The notes under the pieces: model-generated | What the model was told of the DNA's origin: nothing | Databases searched by the model: none | The model's input: only the letters and a program-made list of their open reading frames with translations | Shown here: in pieces, positions 34,426 through 46,484 of the stretch | Layout of the letters: each line of letters opens with the position of its first letter | Numbering within the stretch: position 1 is the first letter of the stretch | Origin: Craterostigma plantagineum | Lineage: Eukaryota; Streptophyta; Magnoliopsida; Lamiales; Linderniaceae | Assembly: GCA_027422505.1 (NCBI GenBank) | Contig: JAPQWV010001376.1 | Coordinates: 1-64,000 of the forward strand | Direction: 5' to 3' | Length of the DNA: 64,000 nt | Made by a program: the position numbers and the translations under genes

Positions 34426-37400
34426 TCATAGAGGTTTGTTAGATGCTTCGTGAACGTAAGCAGAGGCTTCCTCTTCGGACATTTGTTTGCCTTCGACTAA
34501 TCCCTTGATTATGGTTTTGGCGTACTCTTTAGAAGGGGGATTAATGGAGGCTTTACCAGATTTGAAGCTATCAATAGCAGTAGTACTGCACCTAATTACA
34601 TAATGAAATAATTACGCGAGCAACTACTAACGTTTTAAGAGAAGTACTGAGTCATTGGTATTTCGGGGAGAAGATATTATGAAAGCTTACGTCATTGTTA
34701 GAATTGGGATATCTCCTTCCTTCCCCAAGTAGACAACATTGTGATACCATCCCATCTGCATGAAACACAATCATAAAATATTGCAGTGACACACGAATGC
34801 TCGTTGTTTCCGCAGGTATGTGTATATCCGTAGTATATGATGCCTAAAATAATACGTTTAGCTCAGATAAGCATTTATACCTGAACTAATTCCACGAAGA
34901 TGCTTTTCTTGGTTTGTATGCTCTGTAATGTACTCAGGTCGAATAATGGACGACTCACGTTGCAGCTTGAAACATTCTCCTGTAACAACACATCATTAAA
35001 CTGCTCCAACCTATAAAATAGGAAACAAGAGAGGAATTTCGAAGTCTCAAAATCTCCTAGTATTGAGGTTATATGTGTGCATATGGTAAACAATGATTAA
35101 AAGAAATATATGTACGTACGTAATCTTGTACAGGCACATGTGAGTTTTCTCATTCTCATCACTTTCAGGGTTAAGAAAAGCTACACCTCCAAGACCCCAT
35201 GTAGCTGTACGATCACGACCAAAGAACAAACGATGTGGAAATCCTTTCCAGATAATATCTTTGGGCACGGTCTTGTCCATGGAACCAACACATGGTTTTC
35301 TCATTTCATCTGTCTGCAATTTTTTTATTTGAAGAAAAACAATTCTACAGATCATAAGGAGAAAAAAAAAGAAATAAGGCATTATATATGTAATCATTCT
35401 ATTCCAGCTTCTTTTTGTTTACCTTACCACCTTCAATGTAGCAACGAAATCTTGATAAGTTCATGTTCGACCCATAAGTTGCATAGTATATGTAAACCTT
35501 TGAGAGCTCTGATCTCCATGAAGGTGAAGTTGCAGTGGATCCTAGACCAAAATTGAGTAAATATAAAAAAAATATTCATTAGGCTGACTTTTCGCCTTTT
35601 TTTTTAACTTAGATATGATATTTACTAGTTTTGTTTTTTTTTACCTTGACCATCATCATCGACCTTGAGCTTGGCAAGAGATTTGTCGATACTTAATACT
35701 TCTTGCAACTCAGTTGGAGATATTCCCTCACTGATCACCTTCTCTGGTGATTTAGATGACAATATTGGCCAATATGAACTTAGTTCTTTGCGTACCTAAG
35801 CATATATACAAGACAACCACTCGGTGAAATATTATGGAACCATCGATGTTGCAAGAAAACTCAAGGTAATTTACTCATAAAATAAGATAAAATTGGAGCT
35901 TGAGAACCAAGTTCAGATTTTCACCTCTTTTATGACACGCCATGTGGACTCAAATGGACGATCCTCCACAGGCTTGGCAATACACTTGTCATGTAACAGT
36001 ACGTCAACACATGCCTTGACTGAGCTAGCTATTGATTCGAGATTGTAACCTCCTTCAAGTGCCATAACAATCTTTCCTCCAGCAAATTTCATTAACTAGA
36101 CAAGCGCAATAAGGATAAACAACATTGTTCGGTTTGACTCAGCTGAATAAACCAAAATTAGAAACAAAACAAGTTGAATAAAATGCTTACCTTGTGAAGC
36201 ATAACAGAGTACCCATACGGACTAACACAACACCCCCCAAGTGGATCGCCTATGGCTGTTTCATCATAACCACAAGAAACAACCTCATTCATAACTTCTA
36301 TTACTTGACATAAAAAAATAAAGATACTCCAAGCCCAAAGCATGCCTACAGATTTTCAACAAAGAAACGCATAAATCTCATAGTGCTGCAGGGGCAAAGA
36401 AACTTGAAAAGGTCCATTCTCCAGAGCGAGAACATCATAATGAAGAATACTTTCAAGCTAAGGCCAAAAGATCAATATCTTTACGTCGCAATTCTCAACT
36501 CACACTTCAAAAGTTTAAGTCTATATCATATAAAATCAGCTAACCTGCATCAAATCCAGCAGAGACAAATATAATATCGGGATTAAATTCTTCGGCGACA
36601 GGAATTAGGACATGGTCCCAAGCTGCAATATAATCACTGTCTCCACACCTTCCCTGAGGCCAAGGGACGTTAATGTTAAACCCAGCGCCGGGCCCGTCTC
36701 CAATCATTACATGTGAGGCGTCATCACTTGCGGGATAAAAAGTTCCATAGTCATACCTGTTGATAATTGAAAAGTCAGGAAAAAAATGCAAGTAAATTTA
36801 AAAAAAAATGTGAAAAGTTTATAGTGACAGACATAAACTCATTCAATCTATTATAGTGTTTTTTTTTTTAAATTCATGTACCTACCTATGCACTGAGAAG
36901 AAGAGCACACGAGGATCTTTGTAAAACATGTGTTGGGTACCGTTTCCATGGTGCACATCCCAATCGACGATTAAGATTTTCTTTATACCCAACTCGCTCT
37001 GCAAGATAAAATGTAAAAAATTAAGTTAAGCTCAATATGACAATTGCTACATGTGAGCGGCTTACAAAAAACAAAAAATCAGTACGCACTTTTCTTTCAA
37101 TAAATAACTTGCAGCAACAGCAACGTTATTGTACAAGCAGAAACCCATTGGCTCGGTTTCTTCTGCATGATGACCAGGTGGCCTCACCACAGCAAATGCT
37201 GAGACCAATTCTCCTTTGGCAACTTTTTCTGCAGCCTAAATTTGCAAAATTTTCTATTTTATTTTCTAATCATAATGCAGAAGAGGCGAGAATGATTTCA
37301 ATAAAAACTATCTAAACCAAACAAAAACCAAAGTCTTGCAGAGAAACACCAACATAATTATCTTACAAAGCCATATCTTAGAAGTTAATGCAACGCTATA

Positions 37401-38493
37401 TAGCGAATTCTAGGGGATCCACGCATGCGGCATGCACACACAAATCTGATTCACATTTCTAATTAATCACAAAAAGCAATACCTCTATTAAAGAACCAGC
37501 TGCGAGATAGGCAGCCTTTGATGAGCCTTTGCTGAAATATATGGAGTTAAACTTTGCAGCCATTCTAATTCTTTTCGATTCAGAATTTCCTGATATAATA
37601 TTCTTAATCAAATTTATGTGATCTTTGCTGTGGACTAATGCCAACTGACTGTCTTCTGCTTCCTTTGCTTCCAAAATAACGCATCTGCAGTTTTCGAAAT
37701 TTCAGATTGCAGTTCATTGTAGAGACCAAATCATGATATGTTTATACTTTCAGGAACCACGATGATATCAAATTTTAAGCACCAAAAAAAAAGGAAAGGT
37801 CATAGCGCTGTAGACCTGAAAATACTACATTTCTACCATAATATCAGATTATCAGTCAAAATATTTTAATTCTTCAGATAGGCAGCAAGATCAAAACGTG
37901 GACATCCGAGACAAACGTCATAACACGATTCCAACTGTCACTGTCTCATCGAGGCCAGGAATAAGTGGAACACAGGAAATAACAGAGTTCAAAAAAAAGT
38001 AAAGAGAAAACGAACGAAAATGAGAGATTTCTAACAATATGAACAAACAGTGCACCACAAGACCATTTTCTCTCGCCAATCTGAGTACACTCTAAGCATC
38101 AAAACAATTAGCTACGTTACCAATAGAAACAAGTTAAGCGGGAAAGACGGCAACAGATGAAACAAACACACAAAAACCACTATATCGAAGAAAGAAAAGA
38201 AAGTGAGAGGAAAAACACATTTCCAGGATACACTAAGCACGCACAAAGCAAAATCACTTAATAGAAGGGGAAGGGAAAAAAAAGGAAGAACACTTTTTGG
38301 CGAGGCCGGAAGTATTGAGCCTGTCCCAGATGACACGTATGCGATCTGGACACTCTGGATGATCGTAATCGCCGTCGTCGTCGCTGCAATTGGGCGCGTG
38401 GTGCTCACACATCCGTTCGTCGTATATCAAACCGACGCGCCGAACGGCGTCACTGATATCTTTCCCTCTATCTACTTCGCTTCTCGACTCCAT
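34426..38493 (-). CDS. HDA5: Class II histone deacetylase HDA5 with C-terminal cyclotransferase-like domain
   Basis: Zinc-dependent lysine deacetylase acting on histones and other proteins. About 13 exons read without a frameshift from ATG 38493 ([20 protein letters not shown]) to TGA 34426-34428 (EASNKPL). Deacetylase core: [53 protein letters not shown] (tandem His), [15 protein letters not shown] (zinc Asp and His), [21 protein letters not shown] (zinc Asp), [22 protein letters not shown] (catalytic-pocket Tyr region). A linker with [15 protein letters not shown] is followed by a second domain: [55 protein letters not shown] and [20 protein letters not shown], of gamma-glutamylcyclotransferase-like type (YGSNM). 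The layout and ends match Arabidopsis HDA5. Clean reading suggests a functional gene. Confidence 0.95.
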
Positions 38494-38639
38494 TCTCCGA
38501 TAGTTCCCAAATTCCCTTTCTGTCTTTTTTGTGGAGGGAGACGACGCTTTGAATTGTTTTTGACTGCCAAATAACAGAAAAAGAGCTCGAGCTACAGAGA
38601 AATGGGAACTGAAACGTTCTTTTGGCTGATTTTTATTTG

Positions 38640-38950
38640 GGTAAATTATCATTCAGCCCCAAAAGTGATTAAAAATAGTTTCCAGGACCTTTACGAAAAA
38701 AATTTAGTTTAAAGGACCAACTTTTCGTAAAATTTAAAGATAAGGACCAACTGTTAGAAAGTGTGTATGAATTGTTATCGGATGATCGTTTTCTGTTATT
38801 TTCATAACAATGTACTGTTATTGTGGGAACAATGAATTGTTACTGCAGACCAATAAATTGTTACTGAATAATCGGGTCCTTAAAACTAATTTTTTTTCTG
38901 ACAGGGCCTAAACAAAAATTTCAGACCCTGACAGAGGACTGAACAAAAAT
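38640..38950. repeat. Dispersed repeat, second copy of the minisatellite family
   Basis: Shares 'gatcgttttctgtta', repeated 'aacaatgaattgttactg' units (three, degenerate), 'gggtccttaaaacta' and 'ttctgacaggg' with 7200-7520. It adjoins the HDA5 5' flank. Confidence 0.7.
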
Positions 38951-39032
38951 TTCCCCTTTTTATTTCAAATTAATTGGAGCCTATGAATAATCGAGGTACG
39001 AATTTTTTCTTGATTTCTCTAATTTCTTGTTA

Positions 39033-39538
39033 CAGCATCTCCAACCGGTACTTCATTTTTATGACAAAAATAAAGTACGTCTTTCCTTCAATCGGACTCT
39101 ATATCTAACACTATGTGTGATTAGCAGACATACTTTAGAGTGGAGTACACACAATTTTTAACACAATAATTGTGTTAATTGTGTTGTACTTTTTATTTAT
39201 TTATAATTTATTTAATGAAAAATATTTGAGTTATTTTAATTTGATATTCTTATAATAATAGAAATAAAAAATATTAATTTCATATTATTATTTATATTTT
39301 CGTTTTATTTTAATAAAATTATAATTAAATAATATACTAAGTTTATAATTTACTTAATTTTAAATATTAAATATTATAATATATGACTTTTTAATTTTAT
39401 AATATAAAGTTTAATATAGGAATTTGATTTCTAGAGTAGTAAATAGAGTTAATGGGTTGGAGTGAAAATTAGTGTAGATAATAGAGTTTATGGGTTGGAG
39501 TAAAAGCACTGTAGCAGCTGTAATATTGTGCGGAATTA
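39033..39538. mobile_element. MITE family A, copy 1 (right end lost)
   Basis: Starts agcatctccaaccggtactt and follows 53230-53767 closely (gaagtacgtctt, ggactctatatctaacact, acacaattttt-acacaa, gggttggag-gaaaattagtgtaga, gcagctgtaatattgtgc). It stops at 39538, where family B sequence begins, so its right terminus is missing or displaced. Confidence 0.8.
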
Positions 39539-40172
39539 CCATCTCCAACCGAACAACTCATTTTCAAACTCAAAATGCAGTAACTGTCACATCAAATAGT
39601 AATTATTCTCCAACCGTTAAACTTATTCTCAAACTCAAAAGAATATTCGAAATATTTTCTTATACACCAACTTTGATAACTTTTCAATTTTAACCACATA
39701 TTTTACTTTTACAAATTAGACACATATATTTAAATTAGACAAAAGATTTAATAAAATCGCTTTTCAAAATAATTATTAGCCGACATCACTCTATAACGGA
39801 CCTTTGAAATATAGAAAAGAGAACAGTAGTAACTTGAATAAATAATTATTGTTAGTTTATCATATAATTAGTATACTAATAAAAAACTAAAATGAACAGT
39901 TTCTCAACAAATAACACAAAAGTAGTAAACAAGCGCACATGTGAAGTTTCGCTGCTGCTAGGTTAAAAAAGCCAAACACAGACTGCAAATCATTATTAAT
40001 AAAAATGGTTCTGTTTGTGAGAGTTCAAAATTTGCATCAGTGAACAGTAGAACGCAAATTTGAGTTTCCGGAGAGAGAAATTCAAGTTATCTCATTTTGG
40101 TATCGGTATAGGTGTCCGTTGGAGGCAAATTTGCGTTTTGCGACGTAAAATGGGGATCGGGTGGAGTTGCTC
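39539..40172. mobile_element. MITE family B, copy 1
   Basis: Begins ccatctccaaccgaacaact and ends gggtggagttgctc. It shares with 43360-44200 the start (aactcattttcaaactcaaa, aatgcagta, attctccaaccg) and the end (ggtatcgg...ggagttgctc). It lies directly at the broken end of family A, consistent with nested insertion. No coding capacity. Confidence 0.75.
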
Positions 40173-40503
40173 TAAGTAACATGTTTTGACATACCATATT
40201 TTTATTTATTCGAGTAAATTTTTGAATTATTTGAGTGTATTATAAGTAAGGCCTATAGCATGCCAATTGCTTCGATTAAGCATGATTTTTTTCCGTCGAT
40301 TTTGAAGAAAATTTCGTATTGGTAAGAATTTCAGCTGCTAATGACCCCCACGATAAATTAGAGATGAAATATGATATAGATTAAACCAAGGTCCATCTTC
40401 ACCACACAAGAAAACAAGTTCTTAAAAAACCATTTACAACATTCATTCTTAACTGCATAAGTCAGTTCCAGCAAATTAAAACCCAGAACCTATATATACA
40501 AAC

Positions 40504-42507
40504 CTAACACATACGACTCACATGCTTCAATGCAGATTTATAATCCCACTCCGTGTCGAAAAAGCCTGCATCTTTCATCTCCGAGTAATAGGCGTTATCA
40601 AGAAGCCAATCTTCCTCCTACAAATTCAACTCACATGTGTGTATATATTTATATATACATATATGTATTTATATTGTATCACGACATTACAACAGTTCAT
40701 ACGCAGTAAAAAAAGATACATTTACCTGGAAAAAGTCAGCCAGAAAAGTCACGTAGAGAAAAGGAAGATAGAGGGAATGGCGACAGATGTCGATAAAGTC
40801 GTACAACCTGAAAGATAATGGTAAGGTAATCCAAGTCAGTTGAAGTGTTATTATTACAAGAATTAACCCACGGAGATATAGAGATACTTACGATATGCCG
40901 AAACTGAAGTTAATACCAGAAAGTCCACAAGCAAACAATGTGATGGCGTTTACGACGAACATGACGACGACGTAGTTGTAGAATGATGCCTCGCTGCGTT
41001 TTAAACAACGTTAGTTCGACGGAAGAAATAAAGATGAATGAGAATATGTGTTAATAGGCTGATAATTTGTGTTGACTCACGAGGCAGCTTGTCTTCCATT
41101 TTGAGTAGTGGACAAACAAAATGTAGCAGTAAACGGCGGTGAGCACCAAGGTATGCAGAAATAATATGCTCCATTTCCCCCAGTGAGGACCACCGACATT
41201 GGTGAATACGGGCACGCCAAAACCAAATATGAAAATCGCCTGTAGTTGAGAACAAGTCATTACTTAAACTCTGGGATAAATTCGCTACAAAAGTGGTCTA
41301 TTTACTTTATATACTATTGTAAATATTGAACTTTCCCAGATATATTTCAAAGCGAACACTACAGGACGAGCCTTAAGGAAGGCTAACAAACTAAGGGTTG
41401 TCACTGAAATACATAATAGATATGCAATACCTAAACCATGATCAGGAATATATAAACTCCTGACAAACAAACATGATTTACATGGATGCACAGAAATAAT
41501 TTACAGGAAAGATATACAATCGCTCATTACAGTTGAGGGATCCAAATATACTGGCTCATGGAAGGTAAATTGCAACAGTAGTGGCAGAAAACACAGTAGC
41601 TGCAATTATAGTTCACCTGCAAGGAAAAAACTACCTGGATAACTGCATCACCAGCAACAACGCAACCCGAAACTAGGAAAGTAGGTGCGAGAGCTTCCAA
41701 TCCACTAGCATAATTTCTTGGAGTAGGAACGCAAGTATGCTGAATTCTAAGAAGAGCATGCTGCAGACTGTAAACAAAGAAACAGATTCCAAGCAGTAGC
41801 CTTCCCAGGTTCACACTGCCATCCCTGATGATTCCACATAAAGAGAAAAATACAGTAAAACCTCAAAAAATTAAGGCCACTGACAGCTAAAAAGTACCAA
41901 GAATGGATTAGAGGACTCCAAGAGATTAAGAAAGGCAAAAAGTAACAATTCAACCACTTTGACAGCTAAAAGCCTAAAACTAACCGGTTCCGATCATTTT
42001 AACCTTTCTTTCTTAATATAAATCAAACTAACTCAACTTCATATTTCTTCTGCTCGAATAAAAAGATTCGACAGGCACCCAACCCAAAATATATGTTTCT
42101 TCGAGTTCAGTTCACACTAAATTCTAGCAGATTCGAGCTCAATTCATTACTCAACCATCTCAAGACCCAAAAACAATCTCTCAAACTCAAAAAACGAAGA
42201 CAAACCTGAGCAAGAGCCCACGAGAGATTAAGAATCGCCGCGATCCAGAGAAGAGCGTAGTACGCGATCATCACAAATGACTTTCGGTGCCTCAGCTTCC
42301 TGATGTTGCGATTGGCCTGAAACCCTAAGTACAAGACGAACAGCGCGGAGGAGAGAATCAGAGCTGCATGCCTCCAGAATCCGGAGCACCCGGCGCTCCC
42401 AGAGTGTACCATTCGGCTATGGCGTGTAATTTGGCAGGCGGCGGATCGGCGGTGACGCTGCGGGCCGACGAAGCGATCGCGATGCTCGAGTCGTTGGCGG
42501 TTGACAT
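40504..42507 (-). CDS. Seven-transmembrane CAND2/TPRA1-type protein (candidate phytomelatonin receptor family)
   Basis: Plasma-membrane seven-helix protein of the TPRA40/TPRA1 family; its Arabidopsis members are CAND2 (reported as phytomelatonin receptor PMTR1) and CAND8. ATG at 42507 gives MSTANDSSIAIASSARSVTA ... HAIAEWYTLGAPG; after one G is restored in a G run comes CSGFWRHAALILSSALFVLY, then LGFQANRNIRKLRHRKSFVM, IAYYALLWIAAILNLSWALA. Next exons: GWQCEPGKATAWNL, MLFLEFSILAFLLQE, NYASGLEALAPTFLVSGCVV, IFIFGFGVPVFTNVGGPHWG, FLHTLVLTAVYCYILFVHYS, FYNYVVVMFVVNAITLFACG, and the last exon DWLLDNAYYSEMKDAGFFDT ... to TAG at 40504-40506. Single-base shifts near 42380, 41790 and 41740 interrupt it. 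Which paralogue it is cannot be decided by eye. Confidence 0.88.
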
Positions 42508-42704
42508 TGTAATTACTGATTACAATTATTGTTTCATTATTATCACTGTTACTTAAAATCTACCGAACGAGAATGTTGGGGCCGATTTAACATTTCTATT
42601 TTAGGAGGGTTAATATTCAATATAAAGCGGCCCCAACTTCTCTCTATCATGATCGATCCAATCAATAATTCTCCAAATTTTAAGTAATTATTATGAAATA
42701 TATA

Positions 42705-43267
42705 CTTCCTCCGCCCCCACTTATTTCTTCTCATCTTCTATTTTGGCATCCCACATAATTCTTTACATTTCTACTTGAAAAAAAATTATTTCAATAATAA
42801 AACTAATTACACCATTTATATTTGAAAAATGCTTCTTAATGTGCGTGCCCACTAATTAGTTTCTTTCTCCATTCCTTAGGGTGTCCACATCAATAACACA
42901 TCCATAATACTGTCACATCAGCTTTTCACTATATTTCCTATATTTTATTCTATAACACTTTTATTTTTTCCCCACAATAATCACACTACTATAACACGGA
43001 CCCACAACTATAAACAAATAATTTCTTTTTTTCCCCCATTCTCTCCTCCATAATAATATAATATTCCTATAACACAGTGTCATAAATATGACACAATGTC
43101 ATGCTCATGACACATCCACAATGGTGGTGTGTCATATAAAGTGCCAAATAAGCACATATGACACACATATAAACCACCATTGTGGTTACCCTTAATACCA
43201 TAAAAAATCTGGTTTCTTAATCTACGTGCACACTAATTTTGGGAAGTATTAAGTGAGACAAAGGTAG
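42705..43267. mobile_element. Stowaway-like MITE interrupted by another MITE
   Basis: Left end cttcctccgccccc after TA at 42703-42704 matches the Stowaway start 'ctccctccgtccc'. The arms follow 58442-58702 (ttctatttt-ggc-tcccacataattct, aactaattacacca, gcccactaat) to a degenerate right end near 43267 followed by TA. A 313-bp insert at 42879-43191 splits it. Confidence 0.8.
42879..43191. mobile_element. Tourist-like MITE nested in the Stowaway
   Basis: Ends gggtgtccacatc and ...attgtggttaccc are imperfect inverted repeats, bounded by TTA at 42876-42878 and 43192-43194, the 3-bp target duplication typical of PIF/Harbinger. The uninterrupted relative at 58442 lacks this segment, confirming the insertion. 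Confidence 0.75.
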
Positions 43268-43359
43268 TAATTAGTATTAACAATGATGGTTATACTAATA
43301 TTAGTCTATTTTATTAAGGCTAAAATCATCGACGAAAAGGTCATGGTATGTCGTCATTA

Positions 43360-44200
43360 GACCATCTCCAACGATAAACGCATTCTCAAATTCAAACGCA
43401 TTGCAAACTCAAAATGCAGTAGTTATTCTCCAACCGATCAACTCATTTTCAAAAACTCAATAGACTGTTTTGTAATATTCACTTCCACACCAATTTTTAA
43501 AACTTTCAATACTAGTCACATATTTTACAACTTTACAATTAGACTACTAATATTATTTTGATTTAATCAAAAAATTAACAAAGTTAATAATAAAAATATA
43601 TGTATACATATAAAAATGCTTATTAAAACATGACAACTACGATATATTTATACATATAAAAAACATCGAAAATATTATTAAAACACGACAACTGCATAAC
43701 ACGGGAAATTAGAACTTATTCGAGATGCATATAGAAATAGCTGTACAATTAAAAAGCTAGATAAACTTTTCATGCATCATTATTTGTATGTCCTCCCACA
43801 AATCATGTGCGTACACATAATTAGGTTTGCCTTTTAACTGTTTAAGGAACTCAATAGTATTAGGAATATCAATGTGATTCCATGTATTTTTCGTGTATAT
43901 ATATATATATATATATTGAATATTGACTGTTGTATGCACATGGCAAGGTGATGATTTATCTATACGAATTTTTCTGACAATTGTTATGATAACTTTCTTG
44001 TTCACTTTTGTCAGCTTTATGACTATCTGGTCAACCGTCATATTTGAGCTTTTCGACATAAAGCAAAAAAATCATGATTTGAAAGCAAATAAGAAATTCC
44101 ATCGCATAATAACCGGTGAGACGCAAACATGAGTTTTTTCATGTGAGAGAAATTAAAAATCGCATTTTAGTTTGGTTTTTGGTATCGGCTGGAGTTGCTC
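43360..44200. mobile_element. MITE family B, copy 2 with TTA target duplication
   Basis: Starts gaccatctccaacgataaac and ends ggctggagttgctc, flanked by TTA (43357-43359 and 44201-44203), as for PIF/Harbinger-type insertions. Contains a (TA)n run near 43897. 841 bp, longer than copy 1; short frames inside show no transposase motif. Confidence 0.8.
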
Positions 44201-44497
44201 TTATACCCTTATTTATTGTCAATTCGTAGTTAAATGAATATTCTCCTCTCTCCACTAATTTAAAAATGAGGTGTCTTACTAAATTAAATTTTATTAAACA
44301 ACCGATATTGTTAAGAAAAATAACCCACTATCTCATGTCATTTGATAATTAAAATATAACATTAATGATAAAATTTACTAAAAAGAACTACTCATTACAT
44401 AAGTTTTTTTTTTTTCCCGAAACTCATTACATAAGTTGAAGTGTATTTTCCTTTACAATTGGTGAAGATTCTCCTTTCCCCGTAACATCCGCCTCGA

Positions 44498-44508
44498 CGT
44501 ATATAAGC
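44498..44508 (+). promoter_or_regulatory. TATA box upstream of the serpin gene
   Basis: acgtatataagcaa lies about 305 bases upstream of the ATG at 44812, the best TATA match in the flank. Assigned by position only. Confidence 0.4.
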
Positions 44509-44811
44509 AAAGAGTTGGAAAGAATAAAGATTCAAATAAGCTTAAATTTCGATATCTCAAACAGATTTTTTACATAGAAAATAGGAAAGATTAGCAAACC
44601 ACGTACGAAATATCTCCAAACATTACCTACATAATAAGTGCCTAAACTGATTCACCCCCAAAATAGGAAAGATTGGCAAATCACACTAGTTGCCCAACGA
44701 AAAATATCTCCATAATAAGTGCCTAAATTGCCCAACGAAATACATCAAAATCAAGCCATCACTTTCATTCGTCAGAAACCCACAACTGAAACGCCCACGT
44801 ACGCGGCGGCG

Positions 44812-46484
44812 ATGAACCGTTCCCTGGTATCTAACCAAGCCGACGTGGCCCTAACGCTGGGCGCGCGACGTCATCTCCGCCGAGGACCGACACAGAAACC
44901 TCGTACTCTCGCCGGCGTCGATCCAGACGGTGCTGGGCCTGATCGCCGCGGGTCGAACGGCCCGACCCGACGGCAAGTCCTCGAGCTCCTCAAGTTAAAA
45001 TCGGTCGGCGACGAGCTGTCTCTGGCGTCTCAGCTGGTGAACGCCGTCTCGGCCGACGGCGGCGGCCCACGCCTGGCATTTGCGAATGGGGTTTGGGTCG
45101 ATAGCAGTCTGACGTTGAAATCTGCGTTCTCTGATTTAGTGAGGACGTACTATAAGGCCGATTTGAGCCACGTTGATTTTCAGACAAAGGTCGGTTTTTT
45201 TCTTAGTTTCTTCTCGTGGACGTAATTTCTTGTTATTCTTCTTCTCATTCTCTTTTCATTAGTGTAATTTTTTATTCCTGTAACGTAGGGATGCCATTGT
45301 AAAAACAGAGAATTCAGGAGTGGTACGATAACTATTGAAATTGAGCGATTTTTCGGAATCCTAGATTATACGATGGAATCCTTCAATTTAGTGCAGTCTA
45401 GGGTTTTGGCGTGTAATGTCTCCTATGGCTTAATTTGGAAGTTATTATCCGCATGATTTCACGCCTCAATTTGTCGGAACTCTAGATCATACGTTAGAAC
45501 CTTGAGCTTAGTGCAAAATCTAGGATTATTACCTATGATGCCCTTAATTTGTTTGATTTGAAAATTTTCGACGTTATGTCACCCCGTAAATTCTCGTTAC
45601 GACGATGAACGCCCCTCATAAACTACACGATAAAAGTAGTAACTAATATTACGACGTTTCCTCTTTATGTGTCATGGAATCATCTCTCTTATTTCCTGAA
45701 GCCATCCGAGGCCCGAAGAACGGTGAACGCATGGGCTCAGGACAAAACCAACGGCTTGATCACGGACATCCTCCCGCCCCGCTCGGTCGACCATTCGACC
45801 CGCCTCGTCCTAGCCAACGCGCTACACTTCAAAGGAGCATGGGACCAGAGGTTCGACCCATCCCTGACCGAAGAAGGAGAATTCTTCCTCCCAAACAAAC
45901 TCCTCGGTTCGAGCCCCCTTCATGACGAGCTTCGAGAGTCACCAACGCATCGAAGCCTACGACGGCTTCAAAGTCCTGCGCCTTCCCTACAAGCAGCGCA
46001 GGTTCTCAATGTACGTCTTCCTGCCCGACTCAAAAGACGGGCTGCCCGACCTGCTCGACCATATGGGCTCGGCGGGCCCGCAATTCGTGGACGACACATT
46101 CCTACCAATCTGTCAGGGTCGGCGATTTTTTAGTTCCCAAGTTTAGGGTTGGCTTCGGGTTCGAGGCGTCGGAGGTGCTCAAGGGCCTCGGGCTCGTGCT
46201 TCCGTTTGAGGAGGGCGGGCTCACGGAGATGGTGGACGATCCGGTCGCGGGCCGAGAGCTGTTCGTATCGAACGTGTTTCATAAGTCGTCGATCGAGGTC
46301 AACGAGGAAGGTACGGAAGCTGCTGCTGCTACTGCGTGTGTCATGGGGGGTCACCTATGGGGCCTTGTGCGGTGGAGGAGAGGGTTGACTTTGTGGCTGA
46401 TCATCCTTTCTGTTTGTGGTGAGGGAGGATGATAGTGGTCTCATCTTATTCATAGGACAAGTGGTAAATCCACTTGTTAGTTAG
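44812..46484 (+). CDS. Plant serpin (protease inhibitor)
   Basis: Plant serpins trap target proteases irreversibly through a reactive centre loop. Two exons: 44812-45189 (MNRSLVSNQADVALTL, then in shifted frames ARDVISAEDRHRNLVLSPAS, PTRRQVLELLKLKSVGDELS, FANGVWVDSSLTLKSAFSDL, HVDFQTK) and about 45700-46484 (ARRTVNAWAQDKTNGLITDI, LVLANALHFKGAWDQRFDPS, FMTSFESHQRIEAYDGFKVL, RFSMYVFLPDSKDGLPDLLD, FGFEASEVLKGLGLVLPFEE, NVFHKSSIEVNEEGTEAAAA, VDFVADHPFLFVVREDDSGL, ILFIGQVVNPLVS-TAG). The hinge EEGTEAAAA is of inhibitory type. At least five single-base shifts occur in this GC-rich gene, including one in a G run within the reactive loop (46346-46351). Fold family certain; target protease unknown. 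Confidence 0.92.
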
